Positions 27,430 through 37,196 are shown, counted from the first letter of the stretch. The stretch is DNA of 64,000 nucleotides from Limnospira fusiformis SAG 85.79 (GCF_012516315.1 NZ_CP051185.1:1849403-1913402), one strand, 5' to 3'. Program-made: numbers and translations. Notes: generated from the sequence alone by a model not told the origin.

Positions 27430-28998
27430 TTAAGTATCTTTGAAGGAACGCATAGTTGGGAATAAAATAGCATCGCGGATACTCTGGGTATCAGTTAAAA
27501 ACATAACTAGGCGGTCAACTCCAATTCCCATACCACCACAGTTAGGCATCCCCAAAGAAAGTGCTTGAATAAAATCTTCATCCATGGGGTGTGCTTCATC
27601 ATCTCCGGCTTGTTTTTGAGCCAATTGTTCCTCAAATCGCTGGCGTTGATCTACGGGGTCATTTAACTCAGAAAACCCGTTAGAATATTCAGTGCCATGA
27701 ATAAATAATTCAAACCTCTCTACAAATCCCGGCTTAGAACGGTGTCGTTTAGCCAAGGGACTGACTTCTACGGGAAAATCAATAATAAATGTAGGTTCAA
27801 TTAGGGTTGATTCTACCTTTTGGTCAAAGACGGCATAGAGTAAATATCCCAAATTTTGAGTATTTAAGTCTGTGAGTCTCACGCCGATCGCTTCAGCTTT
27901 GGATTTAGCTTCTGAGAATTCCAGGGTATCAAAATCTAAGCCAGTTTCATCTCGGACAGCTTCGACCATAGTTTTAACCCGCCAATGTTTTCCGGTGAAT
28001 GTGGGATAAATATTGCTGTAGTCATATTGGCGATCGATACTGATTTTATCTCCCTGATAATCAATCTGAGTAGACCCGCCCAAAACCTCTGTAGCTACGG
28101 CACAGATTAAGTCTTCAACCAAAGCCATAATTTGGAAATAGTCAGCATAGGCTTGATAGACTTCAATGGAGGTAAATTCTGGGTTATGGGTGCTATCAAT
28201 TCCCTCGTTACGAAAGACACGACCAATCTCGAAAACCTTTTCCATACCGCCACAAACGGCACGTTTTAAGAACAATTCGGTAGCAATACGCAAGTATAAA
28301 TCAATATCTAGGGCATTGTGATGGGTAATAAAGGGTCGCGCCGCCGCGCCGCCATAAATAGTCTGGAGGACGGGGGTTTCAATTTCATCAAATCCGGCAT
28401 TCCATAGATAGGTGCGAATGCTGCGGATAATGCGGCTACGGAGTTTAAACCGCTGTAGGGATGTGGAATTACTAACTAGGTCTATTTCCCGGTGGCGGCG
28501 ACAGAGTTCGGGGTCATTGATGCCATAGTAGGAGTCGGGGAAGGGTATGGTAGCTTTGGAGATCACGTCAAGGCGGGATACTTGAATGGAGAGTTCCCCC
28601 CGGTTGGTGCGGCAGCCAATACCCTCGACTCCGATAAAGTCGCCAATATCGAGAAGTTTTTTAATTTGGTTGAATGTTAAACCGGGGTCGCCTGTGACGA
28701 GTTTTTTCTCGATTTTGAGTTGAATGGTTGCTGATGCGTCGGTTAAGCCAATAAAGCCAATACTACCGCTATCGCGTTTGAAGGTGATGCGACCACAGAC
28801 TCGCAGGGGAAGTGCTTGGGGGTCGGCTTCTCCGTTGGCGAGTTGGTGTTGTGGTTGGGAAAAGTGATCGTGAATTTCTTGGGCGAGGTGCGATCGCTCA
28901 AAAGCTACGCTAGGATAGGGTTCAATACCCTGACTACGCAATTCTTCGACTTTTTTGGCACGAACTTCTAATTCGTTGCGGGTTGGATTCTCAGGCAT
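27430..28998 (-). CDS. lysS: lysyl-tRNA synthetase, class II
   Basis: This 522-residue protein has an N-terminal OB-fold anticodon-binding domain (about 55-165, with RVCGRITFKRDSGSIGFIGL) and a class II catalytic domain. Motif 2 is the FRNEGIDSTHNPEFTSIEVYQAYADY region and motif 3 is GMGIGVDRLVMFLTD near the end. The length and end at RDAILFPTMRS match the LysU/LysS family. It is essential, charging tRNA-Lys in the cytosol. It stands alone between a pseudogene and an SH3-like gene on the opposite strand. Confidence 0.97.
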   Translation of the reverse strand: MPENPTRNELEVRAKKVEELRSQGIEPYPSVAFERSHLAQEIHDHFSQPQHQLANGEADPQALPLRVCGRITFKRDSGSIGFIGLTDASATIQLKIEKKLVTGDPGLTFNQIKKLLDIGDFIGVEGIGCRTNRGELSIQVSRLDVISKATIPFPDSYYGINDPELCRRHREIDLVSNSTSLQRFKLRSRIIRSIRTYLWNAGFDEIETPVLQTIYGGAAARPFITHHNALDIDLYLRIATELFLKRAVCGGMEKVFEIGRVFRNEGIDSTHNPEFTSIEVYQAYADYFQIMALVEDLICAVATEVLGGSTQIDYQGDKISIDRQYDYSNIYPTFTGKHWRVKTMVEAVRDETGLDFDTLEFSEAKSKAEAIGVRLTDLNTQNLGYLLYAVFDQKVESTLIEPTFIIDFPVEVSPLAKRHRSKPGFVERFELFIHGTEYSNGFSELNDPVDQRQRFEEQLAQKQAGDDEAHPMDEDFIQALSLGMPNCGGMGIGVDRLVMFLTDTQSIRDAILFPTMRSFKDT

Positions 28999-29108
28999 TT
29001 CGGAAATTACATTATAGATTAGAGTCCTAGGATCTCATATCATAGCGATGGTGAAGATCAGAAGAACCGGATATTTATCAGTTACTGTGGTTAACACTTG
29101 TTTATCCC

Positions 29109-29463
29109 ATGAGGAAGGTTAAACCCAAAGTTAGGCTCGTTGTCCTGGGTGCTATTATACTGGCAGTAGGTGCGATCGCTATTGGTTTAGCGTTCAGGCC
29201 TGATGCTGAAAAGGATTTGAAGGCTAATGGGGATGCTCTGTTTGAGCCGATAGTGGGGAATCCTGGCTTTGAGGGGGAACCGCCGCCAGAGGTGAGGCGC
29301 AATTTTCCTGATGGTGAGTTTCGGGGTGCTGATTTTTACCCGCGAGCCAAGGCTAGAATTAGGAGTAATCGGGTAAATGTTCGCCGACTGGCTACTCTCA
29401 ACACTGGAAGTATTGCTAGGTTATCGGAGGGGACGGTGGTGGAGGTGGTCGATCGCATTGATA
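29109..29463 (+). pseudogene. membrane-anchored SH3-like (SH3b) protein, truncated by IS630
   Basis: It has an N-terminal signal anchor (VRLVVLGAIILAVGAIAIGLAF) and, after about 75 residues, the start of a bacterial SH3 domain (SNRVNVRRLATLNTGSIARLSEGTVVEVVDR). The reading then enters IS630 copy 5 at the TA at 29462. No convincing continuation of the SH3 domain is found after the element stack ends at 31685, so the 3' part seems to be lost. Gene function is unknown. Confidence 0.8.
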
Positions 29464-30420
29464 TAGCATTAGTCAAGGTGGTTAGGACGCAGCTTGGAGA
29501 ACGGAATCCATGGCATTATGGAGAGAATCAAACTGCTCAATACAATGGCGAATGCGGGCTTTCAACCACGACCAACATTTCTCTATCTTGTTGAGGTCTG
29601 GCGAATAAGGTGGTAGATAGAGCAAACGGCATTGAGCCGCCTCCACTAGCTCAGGAATCCGTCCCCCTTTATGAAACGTTGCATTGTCTAGCACTAGAGT
29701 CTGACCTGGCTTCAGTGTTGGAATTAAGATGAACTCCAACCACAACTCAAACACTGTCCGATTACAACAACCCTCAAAGCTAAAGGGGGCTAAGAGTTGT
29801 TGATGACACCATGCCGCAATCATGCTCACCCTGCCCTGCCTCTTCCCGGATTTGAGGACATGGAAGCGTTGTCCTTGCTCACAGTAACCATAAGGATAAT
29901 CCGAGTCTTGACTATTGATGCCAGCTTCATCGAGGTAAACCAACCCTTCCGGCTCCATCTGTTCAATCTGAGCAATAAACTCCTCTCGCTGTTGCTCATC
30001 ACGTTCTTGGTAGCCGTAAGTTTTTTTTCTGGTGAAGCCAATTTTCTTCAAGGCTCTGGATATGGTGCGAGGAGAGATGTCGTCATCCCAAAGTTCAGCC
30101 ATTTGAGCGGAGGTTTGATCGCCATGCTCTTGGGCAAAAGCTTTGAATTTATGCCAGTCGGTAATTTTGTGGTTATTGCCAGGTGGGTGATTAGGTTTAG
30201 GGAGGAAGTCTCCGGTCTGTGCTTTTCTTTGCAGCCAGAGATTAATGGTGTTCCGGCTGACATGGAAAACTGGACTGGCTTCTGTTTTGGGCATACCGTC
30301 TAGTTCAATTGCATCAATAACTTTTTGTCTGAGGTCGTAACTATAGGGGGCTGGCATTTTTGGTCTTCTTAGTCATCTCGTCCTCTCCATTATACGTCCT
30401 AACTTTCCTGTCTTGTGCTA
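29464..30420 (-). mobile_element. IS630-family element, copy 5 (957 bp, complete)
   Basis: tagcattag and gtgcta ends, with flanking TA on both sides (29462-29463 and 30421-30422). It separates the SH3-like gene from an intron fragment. Confidence 0.93.
29482..30357 (-). CDS. IS630 transposase (copy 5), intact 291 aa
   Basis: All three catalytic acidic residues are present (YLDEAGIN, LVLDNATF, YSPDLNKIEK). This is the most divergent intact copy, with GLVYLDEAGIN, CEQGQRFHVL and HGDQTSAQ. Its divergence fits an older insertion than copies 6 and 9. Confidence 0.92.
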   Translation of the reverse strand: MPAPYSYDLRQKVIDAIELDGMPKTEASPVFHVSRNTINLWLQRKAQTGDFLPKPNHPPGNNHKITDWHKFKAFAQEHGDQTSAQMAELWDDDISPRTISRALKKIGFTRKKTYGYQERDEQQREEFIAQIEQMEPEGLVYLDEAGINSQDSDYPYGYCEQGQRFHVLKSGKRQGRVSMIAAWCHQQLLAPFSFEGCCNRTVFELWLEFILIPTLKPGQTLVLDNATFHKGGRIPELVEAAQCRLLYLPPYSPDLNKIEKCWSWLKARIRHCIEQFDSLHNAMDSVLQAAS

Positions 30421-30447
30421 TAGATACTGCGATTAGTAGGAGTATTA

Positions 30448-31478
30448 CAGCCTTTACACAAAACACAAAGTACAGTATAATGTATGGCTATTGTATAAGT
30501 TATCACAACCAACTACCATGAGCCGTTACTCTTTAGATTTTCGGAAAAAGATAGTAGAAGCCTATGAAAAAGGAGACACTTCTATCCGAAAAGTAGCGAA
30601 ACGCTTTTTGGTGAGTCCAGACACGGTAAGGCGACTGGTCAAACAGTATCGATTAACGGGAGACTTATCTCCTCGTAAGTGTGGCACTAAAAAGAAAAGC
30701 ATTTTATCTAAGCATGAGGAAGCCGTGATAGATATTGTAGAAGCCCACCCCGACCTGACCTTATGGCAATATAGTGATAAGCTCAGAGACAAGCTGGGCA
30801 TAAATGTCAGTACGACCATGATAGATAGATTTTTAAAGCAGCACGATATAAGTCTCAAAAAAAACATACAGGAGCGAAAAAGTAGTAACAGAAGAAGTAC
30901 AGAAAGCGCGAGTAGATTATTGGTAAAGAATTAGAGATGTGGCTCCTGAAAAGCTTGTGTTTATTGATGAAAGTGGGTTATGGGTAGGGATGAGCAGACC
31001 GTTAGCCAGAGCTACGAAAGGGAAAAAAGTCTATGAACTGCGGAAATCCTATCGAGGTCAAAAAATGACAATAATTGGTGCAATTAAGCTCTCCGGAGTG
31101 GTGGCGACTCAAACATTATAAATGTCCATGAAAAAAGAGGATTTTCTCCAATTAATCAAGTTAGATTTATTGCCAAAATTAAAAAAAGGAGATGTAGTGG
31201 TAATGGATAACTGAAATTCTCATCATCGAGAAGAAGTCAAAGAAATGATAGAGTCAGTAGGAGCCAGGGTAGAATATCTGCCGGTGTATTCCCCTGAGTT
31301 TAACCCGATAGAGATGATGTGGTCACAGCTCAAAAGTTTAGTGTGCAAGTTCAGGACGGAGACCATGGAATTATTAGTGAGATTGGTAGAAGTGGCGGTA
31401 AGCCTTGTGGATTTACAGTGTTTGAATAACTGGTTTACCAAGTGTTATTACTGTGCTTAATGATTGAGATAAAGGCTG
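30448..31478 (+). mobile_element. second type of IS630-family element, 1031 bp
   Basis: The imperfect inverted ends cagcctttacacaaaaca and cagcctttatctcaatca lie at the two borders, and TA is duplicated at 30446-30447 and 31479-31480. It is unrelated in sequence to the 957-bp IS630 copies. Confidence 0.88.
30518..31460 (+). pseudogene. IS630-type transposase with frameshift and two in-frame stops
   Basis: From ATG 30518 the frame MSRYSLDFRKKIVEAYEKG encodes an HTH (RKVAKRFLVSPDTVRRLVKQ) and runs to about 30890. The frame then shifts to LVFIDESGL (first Asp), meets TAA after GVVATQTL at about 31119, continues in frame to VVMDN (second Asp), a TGA at about 31212, and ends with YSPEFNPIEMMWSQLK (Glu). 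Three lesions make it inactive. Confidence 0.87.
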
Positions 31479-31742
31479 TACTGCGACGATTAAGAGTATT
31501 ATGACGAGAGCGAGTTTAAAGACTACGTGGTTGTATACAGCTCCAAAAGTCGAAGTACGAAAGCAGGGGGTAGTAACTCTGTTCCTACGAAAAAGGGTGT
31601 CCATATCAGAAGCCGTGTGCTGGGAAACTCGCAAGCACGGTTTTGAAGTGGAGTTCGGGAAGGTGACTTCCTGTTCGACCATAACTCAGGGAGTTGTCAA
31701 TCATTGGGGGGGATACAGACCACCGACCAATTGAGCAGGTCT

Positions 31743-32597
31743 CTAACGTAATACATCGAGGAAGGCGAAAACCGCCGGAGGATGCAGACCATTACTAAGA
31801 ATAGCCGCGCCGATCGCCCTTTCTAAGGGTACTGGAAGCGATCGCACTTTCACCGACTTAGGAATAGGTAGCGCCGCCAACCGGGGCAGAATTGCGGCCC
31901 CTAAACCTTGAGCCACCATACTAACAATAGTAGAATCTTCCTTAATCTCATAGGCAATTTTTAGGGTCTGTCCCCACCTAGCCCAATGTTCTCGCACCGC
32001 CGAAGTACACTCAGCATAATTGTACAATATAAAAGCATGAGCTGACAACTCTTCCCAGGTTAAATTTTGGGGAATTGGTTGCTTAGAATTGGGCAATAAT
32101 ACTACATACTCATCCCGGGCAATTTCCCAAGTATCAAACTCTTCAGATCGCGGTAAAGGAACTAAACCAATATCCACCTGACCCGTCCGCAAAGCCTGTT
32201 CCACCCCCACAGGATCAGTCTCGGTAATTTTCACCTCTACATTAGGAAAACGACTGCGAAACTCAGCCACTTTCGGCGGCAAAATATGGGTAGCCGCACT
32301 GCGAAAAGAAGCCACCCGCACCTTAGACCCCTGTAACCCCTTTTCCAAATTCACCTCGTGGTCGATAGTCTCCCGCAGTTCCAGGATTTTCTGGGCGTGA
32401 CCTAGGACTTTTTCACCAATGGGGGTTAAATGCGCTCCAAAGCGCCCCCTACACAATAGGGGAATCCCTAACTCATTTTCTAAAGATGCGATCGCCCTAC
32501 TCACCGAGGATTGGGAAATATTCAAATCCAGCGCAGCCTCAGAAAAGCTACCCTTGGCGACCACAGCCATTAACACCCGCACATGAAACAAATTCAT
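31743..32597 (-). CDS. LysR-family transcriptional regulator
   Basis: The 284 residues begin with a typical LysR winged HTH (NLFHVRVLMAVVAKGSFSEAALDLNISQSSVSRAIASLENELGIPLL) and continue into a two-subdomain effector-binding region. It is divergent from the 32747 gene across 149 bp, the classical arrangement for a LysR regulator and its target. The effector cannot be inferred. Confidence 0.93.
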   Translation of the reverse strand: MNLFHVRVLMAVVAKGSFSEAALDLNISQSSVSRAIASLENELGIPLLCRGRFGAHLTPIGEKVLGHAQKILELRETIDHEVNLEKGLQGSKVRVASFRSAATHILPPKVAEFRSRFPNVEVKITETDPVGVEQALRTGQVDIGLVPLPRSEEFDTWEIARDEYVVLLPNSKQPIPQNLTWEELSAHAFILYNYAECTSAVREHWARWGQTLKIAYEIKEDSTIVSMVAQGLGAAILPRLAALPIPKSVKVRSLPVPLERAIGAAILSNGLHPPAVFAFLDVLR

Positions 32598-32639
32598 AAC
32601 AATTGACCGAACCGGAGACCATCGTCATTAACAATCATC

Positions 32640-32715
32640 CATCCAGTTTACGCATGGAAATTATGCTTAATGAGTTTTGCATGATACCGAATCAGATCAT
32701 TAAGCTATGGGAGAA
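32640..32715. promoter_or_regulatory. possible LysR operator in divergent intergenic region
   Basis: Two dyads are visible: atgc-N12-gcat in ttatgcttaatgagttttgcat (about 32660-32682) and tgat-N9-atca just after it. Their position between the divergent starts fits LysR binding; the exact site is inferred. Confidence 0.45.
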
Positions 32716-32746
32716 CTGAAAAATTTAATCGCTACTCTAATCATTT

Positions 32747-33232
32747 ATGTTCGAGTTACTGCCCTTCCATAAGTTCCGTGATACCCCTAGCGTGCGTTTT
32801 TTCGATATCACCATCCCCAACTCTAATGCTAGGGATCTGGTTTTTCACGAAGGACCAGCTACCAGTCCCAACAACACGGAGGATGGCCACTGGCAGTTCT
32901 ATCTACACCCCAACCAAGAAGATAACCTACTGGCTGTTTCCGGGGGTCGTACTTTCTATCTAGTTAATTTCGCTTGGGAATGTCCCTATCATATTGTCCG
33001 ACTAGACGCTAATCGACACATTTTGCGGATTCCCCCAGGAACCTTCCATCGGTCAGTATCCGACCCCGAAGGTTCCCTAGTCTTGAATCAAGCTATCCGT
33101 ACCCACAGGGCTACTGTAGAAAGCGAGTTCCGAGTATATAATAGCGCCGAAATTTCCCGCCTGTATAGAGTGACTTCTGATAAGGCTCGCCCCCCTATCT
33201 TACACGGCTTTGAACGCCTGCGCGTCGCTTGA
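32747..33232 (+). CDS. cupin-like hypothetical protein, probable LysR target
   Basis: This 161-residue protein is rich in beta-strand-like segments: FYLVNFAWECPYHIVRLDANRHILRIPPGTFHRSVSDPEGS. The PPGTFHRS segment and preceding beta-strands resemble a cupin barrel, but the metal-binding motif is incomplete, so the family is uncertain. The start MFELLPFHKF follows the divergent regulatory region. A strong hairpin terminator follows. Its function is unknown; regulation by the adjacent LysR protein is an inference from gene layout. Confidence 0.8.
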   Translation: MFELLPFHKFRDTPSVRFFDITIPNSNARDLVFHEGPATSPNNTEDGHWQFYLHPNQEDNLLAVSGGRTFYLVNFAWECPYHIVRLDANRHILRIPPGTFHRSVSDPEGSLVLNQAIRTHRATVESEFRVYNSAEISRLYRVTSDKARPPILHGFERLRVA

Positions 33233-33248
33233 TGGATTATCCATCATC

Positions 33249-33290
33249 TGGGGGAGAGTTCCCAACCATCCGGGACTCTCCCAGATTATG
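33249..33290 (+). terminator. hairpin downstream of the cupin-like gene
   Basis: ctgggggagagttccc pairs with gggactctcccag across a short loop, with AT-rich sequence following. No perfect T-run is seen, so it may act as a stem-loop stabiliser. Confidence 0.6.
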
Positions 33291-33339
33291 TTAACTTTTG
33301 TAACAAAAAGTTAAAAAATGTTACAAAAAATTTTTTTTG

Positions 33340-33477
33340 TGGGCGGGTAGGTTGATTTTTGGGTAAGTTTCTGCTATAATTTTAGATAATTGGAATAGTG
33401 ACAATTTAAAAAAAAGTAGCTATGAAAAAATTATATATTTTCCTGACAGAATATCACAATTGAGCAGTGTTTGTCAA
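33340..33477 (-). other. possible divergent third member of the ggggTTGACA transcription-unit family
   Basis: On the minus strand ggggggTTGACA (33477-33472), 16 bases, then GATATT (33455-33450). Downstream, caattatctaaaattatagca resembles the middle of sRNA copy 1 (caattatcttatactgtagca). No matching GC terminator is found; only an a/t palindrome near 33330 follows. The plus strand of 33291-33587 shows no gene. Confidence 0.35.
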
Positions 33478-33587
33478 CCCCCCAAAATATCCGGGGAGAG
33501 GGAGGCGTGATAGAATTAGTTATTGATTATTGATGATGGATTACTTCGAGTTAGAATGTGGTTTCATATTAATTCAGCCACCCCAAA

Positions 33588-35180
33588 GTGAGTAGAGATA
33601 TATTTGCGATCGAAGCCCTAGGGCAAATTCCTAAAATTCTCACCTTGCTAGATCGGAACCCCCACAGTCCGACCTATGGGTGTTTTGACCGAAACTTCTG
33701 GCATTATAAAATTATCGACTTCCCCAGTGGCATGGCCCAGGAGTTTGTCTGGCCCCTGGCTTTAGCCCACGAAGTCAATGTTCCCGATAATTCCTATTAC
33801 CAACACCCCGCTATCAAGGAATGGGTACAAGCGGGGATAGCTTTTGCAGCCCGCAGCGCCCATGCAGACGGTTCTAGTGATGACTATTTCCCCTATGAAA
33901 GGGCGGCGGGGGCTTCGGCGTTTTCTTTGCTGGCTTGTGTGGAAAGTTATCGACTATTGGGGTTAGTTGATTATGAGGCGCTGAGGTTTTTTGAACGACG
34001 GGCGAACTGGTTGGCTAACCACTACGAAAGTGGTCAACTGGCGAACCATGAGGCGTTAATTATTCTAGCTTTGGAAAGGTTGGGAAACCTGCTGCAAACT
34101 TCTAAATGGCGGCGGATACAAGGGACGAGACTCGATCGCCTTTTAAGTTGGCAAACTGAAGAGGGATGGTTTCGGGAGTATGAGGGTTGCGACCCCGGAT
34201 ATCATACTCTCACCCTTTCCTGTTTGGCAGAATTGGACTGCCTTAAACCTGATGACCGGGTGAAAAATGCGATCGCCAAAGGTGTAGAATTAGCGTCCCA
34301 TTTCATCCACCCTGATGGCACTTATGGCGGGGAATATGGCTGCCGCAACACTTATAATTTCTTTCCCCATGGTTTTGAGTTAGCGGGGAAGTGGCTACCA
34401 GAAGCCCTGCGGATTAATGACCAGTTTTTACAGGGTATAAAAAATGGCTTGGGTCCTTGCTATGCTGATGATCATATTATTGGGCATCATGCCTGGAATT
34501 ATCTGCTGGCTTGGCAAGATTTCGTGAGCGATCGACCTCAGCCTCTGCCCCGGGACGTGGCTAGTCTTTGGTTAAAAGACGCCCAAATTTTAATCAAACG
34601 TCGTCCCGGGGTTGAGTTATATATGGGCTTAAATAAAGGCGGAGTTTTCAAGATATTTAGGAACAATAAATTAGTAATTTCTGACACTCAAATATCCCTG
34701 CAAATTAGCAAGGGGAAAAATTTAAAAAATGCCGTCAGTCACCTAATCGAACCTTACCAGGTCAAAGTAGAACAGGACGAAATCACTATCGAAGGGCAGT
34801 TAGGATGGGCGAAACAAACCCAAATGTCACCCTTAAAATTAATCCTGTTACGGGTAGTCATGTTAACTTTTGGGCGGTTTTTTCCCAACTTAATTCGGAA
34901 AATGCTGCAAAAAATGTTAATAACAGGCAAGCAGGATGCACCGTTTCACTTTCGGCGAAAATTACTCTGGCAAGATAATCAATGGCTGGTGACAGATGAA
35001 ATTACCGCCTCTTCTTGGCAGGGTGTAATTAGTGCAGGAATTGGGGCTTCCCAAACCTCTATTTATGTGGTCATGAGTCGCACATTTCAACCGGGACAAC
35101 TACAACCCTGGTTAGATTTAACTGAGGAAATTAAGAAACTTACACCGGGTCAAACACTGAGGGTAGAACGCACTTTTTAG
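33588..35180 (+). CDS. alpha/alpha-toroid (heparinase/glycan-lyase-like) protein of unknown function
   Basis: The GTG at 33588 gives a 530-residue protein with no signal peptide. The N-terminal two-thirds contains repeated helical hairpins with many aromatic and His residues (ADGSSDDYFPYERAAGA, GYHTLTLSCLAELD, DGTYGGEYGCRNTYNFFPHGFELA, DDHIIGHHAWNYLLAWQDF). This resembles the toroid of polysaccharide lyases and heparinase II/III-type proteins. The C-terminal third is beta-rich, as in that class. In cyanobacteria similar proteins occur in exopolysaccharide loci, but the neighbours here give no support. Substrate and catalysis are not assigned. Confidence 0.72.
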   Translation: MSRDIFAIEALGQIPKILTLLDRNPHSPTYGCFDRNFWHYKIIDFPSGMAQEFVWPLALAHEVNVPDNSYYQHPAIKEWVQAGIAFAARSAHADGSSDDYFPYERAAGASAFSLLACVESYRLLGLVDYEALRFFERRANWLANHYESGQLANHEALIILALERLGNLLQTSKWRRIQGTRLDRLLSWQTEEGWFREYEGCDPGYHTLTLSCLAELDCLKPDDRVKNAIAKGVELASHFIHPDGTYGGEYGCRNTYNFFPHGFELAGKWLPEALRINDQFLQGIKNGLGPCYADDHIIGHHAWNYLLAWQDFVSDRPQPLPRDVASLWLKDAQILIKRRPGVELYMGLNKGGVFKIFRNNKLVISDTQISLQISKGKNLKNAVSHLIEPYQVKVEQDEITIEGQLGWAKQTQMSPLKLILLRVVMLTFGRFFPNLIRKMLQKMLITGKQDAPFHFRRKLLWQDNQWLVTDEITASSWQGVISAGIGASQTSIYVVMSRTFQPGQLQPWLDLTEEIKKLTPGQTLRVERTF

Positions 35181-35209
35181 GGGGCTTTCTGTTATCAATT
35201 AATTATCGG

Positions 35210-35328
35210 GTGCGAAACGTTCAGGCATAAAATAGGATTGTGATACCCTAAATAACCGCCTGGTGGGGGTTTCAGCCCCTGGGGTGAATACAAGAAGCTC
35301 GCTTCTGACCACCCCATAACTGTTTATA
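35210..35328 (+). ncRNA. group II intron 5' end fragment (intron L), plus strand
   Basis: It starts gtgcgaaacg and contains the first 119 bases, cut at TA by IS630 copy 6. The other side of copy 6 is a minus-strand intron 5' end, so the two sides do not belong to one intron. Confidence 0.8.
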
Positions 35329-36285
35329 TAGCACAAGACAGAACACTTAGGACGTATAATGGAGAGGACGAGATGACTAAGAAGACCAAAAATGCCAGCC
35401 CCCTATAGTTACGACCTCAGACAAAAAGTTATTGATGCAATTGAACTAGACGGTATGCCCAAAACAGAAGCCAGTCAAGTTTTCCATGTCAGCCGGAACA
35501 CCATTAATCTCTGGCTGCAAAGAAAAGCACAGACCGGAGACTTCCTCCCTAAACCTCATCACCGACCTGGCAATAACCACAAAATTACCGACTGGGAAAA
35601 ATTCAAGGCTTTTGCCCAAGAGCATGGCGACAAAACAGCAGCTCAAATGGCTGAACTTTGGGATGACGACATCTCTCCTCGCACCATATCCAGAGCCTTG
35701 AAGAAAATTGGCTTCACCAGAAAAAAAACTTACGGCTACCAAGAACGTGATGAGCAACAGCGAGAGGAGTTTATGGCTCAGATTGAACAGATGGAGCCGG
35801 AAGAAGTGGTCTACCTCGATGAAGCCGGCATGAATAGTCAGGACTCGGATTACCCTTATGGTTACTGCGAGGAAGGAAAACGCTTCCATGCACTCAAATC
35901 AGGGAAGAGGCAGGGCAGGGTAAGTATGATAGCCGCATGGTGTCATCAACAACTCTTAGCTCCCTTTAGCTTTGAGGGTTGTTGTCATCGGACAGTGTTT
36001 GAGTTGTGGTTGGAGTTCATCTTAATTCCAACATTGAAGCCAGGTCAGACTCTAGTATTGGACAATGCAACGTTTCATAAAGGGGGACGGATTGCTGAAC
36101 TGGTGGAGGCAGCTCAATGCCGTTTACTCTATCTTCCGCCTTATTCGCCAGACCTCAACAAGATAGAGAAATGTTGGTCGTGGCTGAAAGCCCGTATTCG
36201 CCACTGCATTGAGCAGTTTGATTCTCTCCATGATGCCATGGATTCCGTTCTCAAAGCTGCGTCCTAACCACCTTGACTAATGCTA
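35329..36285 (+). mobile_element. IS630-family element, copy 6 (957 bp, complete)
   Basis: Starts tagcacaag and ends aatgcta, with TA on both sides (35327-35328, 36286-36287). Confidence 0.93.
35392..36267 (+). CDS. IS630 transposase (copy 6), intact 291 aa
   Basis: D143, D224 and E259 are present. It is nearly identical to the copy at 49735 (both have ITDWEKFK and GCCHRTVF), which suggests one recent source. The eight-A run after GFTRKK is intact. Confidence 0.94.
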   Translation: MPAPYSYDLRQKVIDAIELDGMPKTEASQVFHVSRNTINLWLQRKAQTGDFLPKPHHRPGNNHKITDWEKFKAFAQEHGDKTAAQMAELWDDDISPRTISRALKKIGFTRKKTYGYQERDEQQREEFMAQIEQMEPEEVVYLDEAGMNSQDSDYPYGYCEEGKRFHALKSGKRQGRVSMIAAWCHQQLLAPFSFEGCCHRTVFELWLEFILIPTLKPGQTLVLDNATFHKGGRIAELVEAAQCRLLYLPPYSPDLNKIEKCWSWLKARIRHCIEQFDSLHDAMDSVLKAAS

Positions 36286-36330
36286 TATTTCGGGTATTTC
36301 AGCCCTATTTCATACCCGAACGTCTCGCAC
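36286..36330 (-). ncRNA. group II intron 5' end remnant (intron M)
   Basis: Only the first 45 bases of a minus-strand intron remain (gtgcgagacgttcgggtatg...), between IS630 copy 6 and intron B'. Intron B' ends exactly where this one starts. Confidence 0.75.
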
Positions 36331-37196
36331 GTTAGGGGTCGAGAGTGAAGTCACCTTCACCCTCTCCCATTCAGAACCGTGCTTGATAGTTTCCCATCAC
36401 ACGGCTCCTGGTGTGGATACCCTATTTGTCAAAGGAGCAGAATCAAGAGACCTGCTTTCTACTTCGATGTTCAGAGCTATATGCACCACGTAGTCTTTAA
36501 ACTCGTCCTCGCCATTATACTCTTACTGACCGCAGTATCTATATCCCCACCGTGACCTGTGGGCATATCCCCACCATGACAATTGGGCTTTAGCTTCTGG
36601 TCACATCCTTCACCCTCTAAGCATGCGCTTACATTTTTCACTACTGCCTTGTGAATAGCATTACTCACTGGTTTATAGGCAGAGCATTAGAGGGGTTACA
36701 ACGTTCCGATTATATGGGCATTCCATCGTTAGATTTGTCCTCTCCGCCGGGGTACTTTTAAAGGTCTGTATAGGTAGTCGCACGAACCCCCTACTTTTCC
36801 CCTTGCCCTTTTGAGCGCAGCGTGTCAACCTATTTCGCTGCTAGTGTATTACGATGGTTCAAGCCGGACATTCGGTCTTGCTAATCATAGATGGTTGGCA
36901 GTGGTCGCGTCTTGGTAGTAGGTTCTACCTCACGCCTTCCGTTCCCCGCTTCAATCCTGGAGTTATGATTTCCAAAACTGGGGGTGGCTATCGCCGTTAC
37001 TCTCTACTCCCTGATTTCTCAGTTCGTTTATGACCTTGAGTTCCCTGCCTTGCTTAGTTCCCTAAGCGTCGGGACATATAACCAGTTATGAGGATGGTCA
37101 GGAGAGGTCTCCTTATATCCAGATTCGGAGCTGGAATCCTCACCGGGTAGTTATTTCGGGCATTTCAGCCCTATTTCATACCCGAACGTCTCGCAC
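36331..37196 (-). ncRNA. ORF-less group II intron B' (866 nt)
   Basis: It is complete and nearly identical to intron B at 18484-19350 from gtgcgagacg to cgacccctaac, including domain V. It is inserted in intron C at the position equivalent to B's site in intron A. Confidence 0.87.

Larger units (their letters stand above)
30421..31685 (+). ncRNA. group II intron K, 3' part, split by another IS630-type element
   Basis: A short piece (30421-30447, tagatactgcgattagtagg) and the larger 31479-31685 portion are the two sides of an IS insertion. The 3' part contains domain V gaagccgtgtgctgggaaactcgcaagcacgg near 31610-31643 and ends cgaccataac. The 5' half of the intron was removed by IS630 copy 5. 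Confidence 0.8.
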
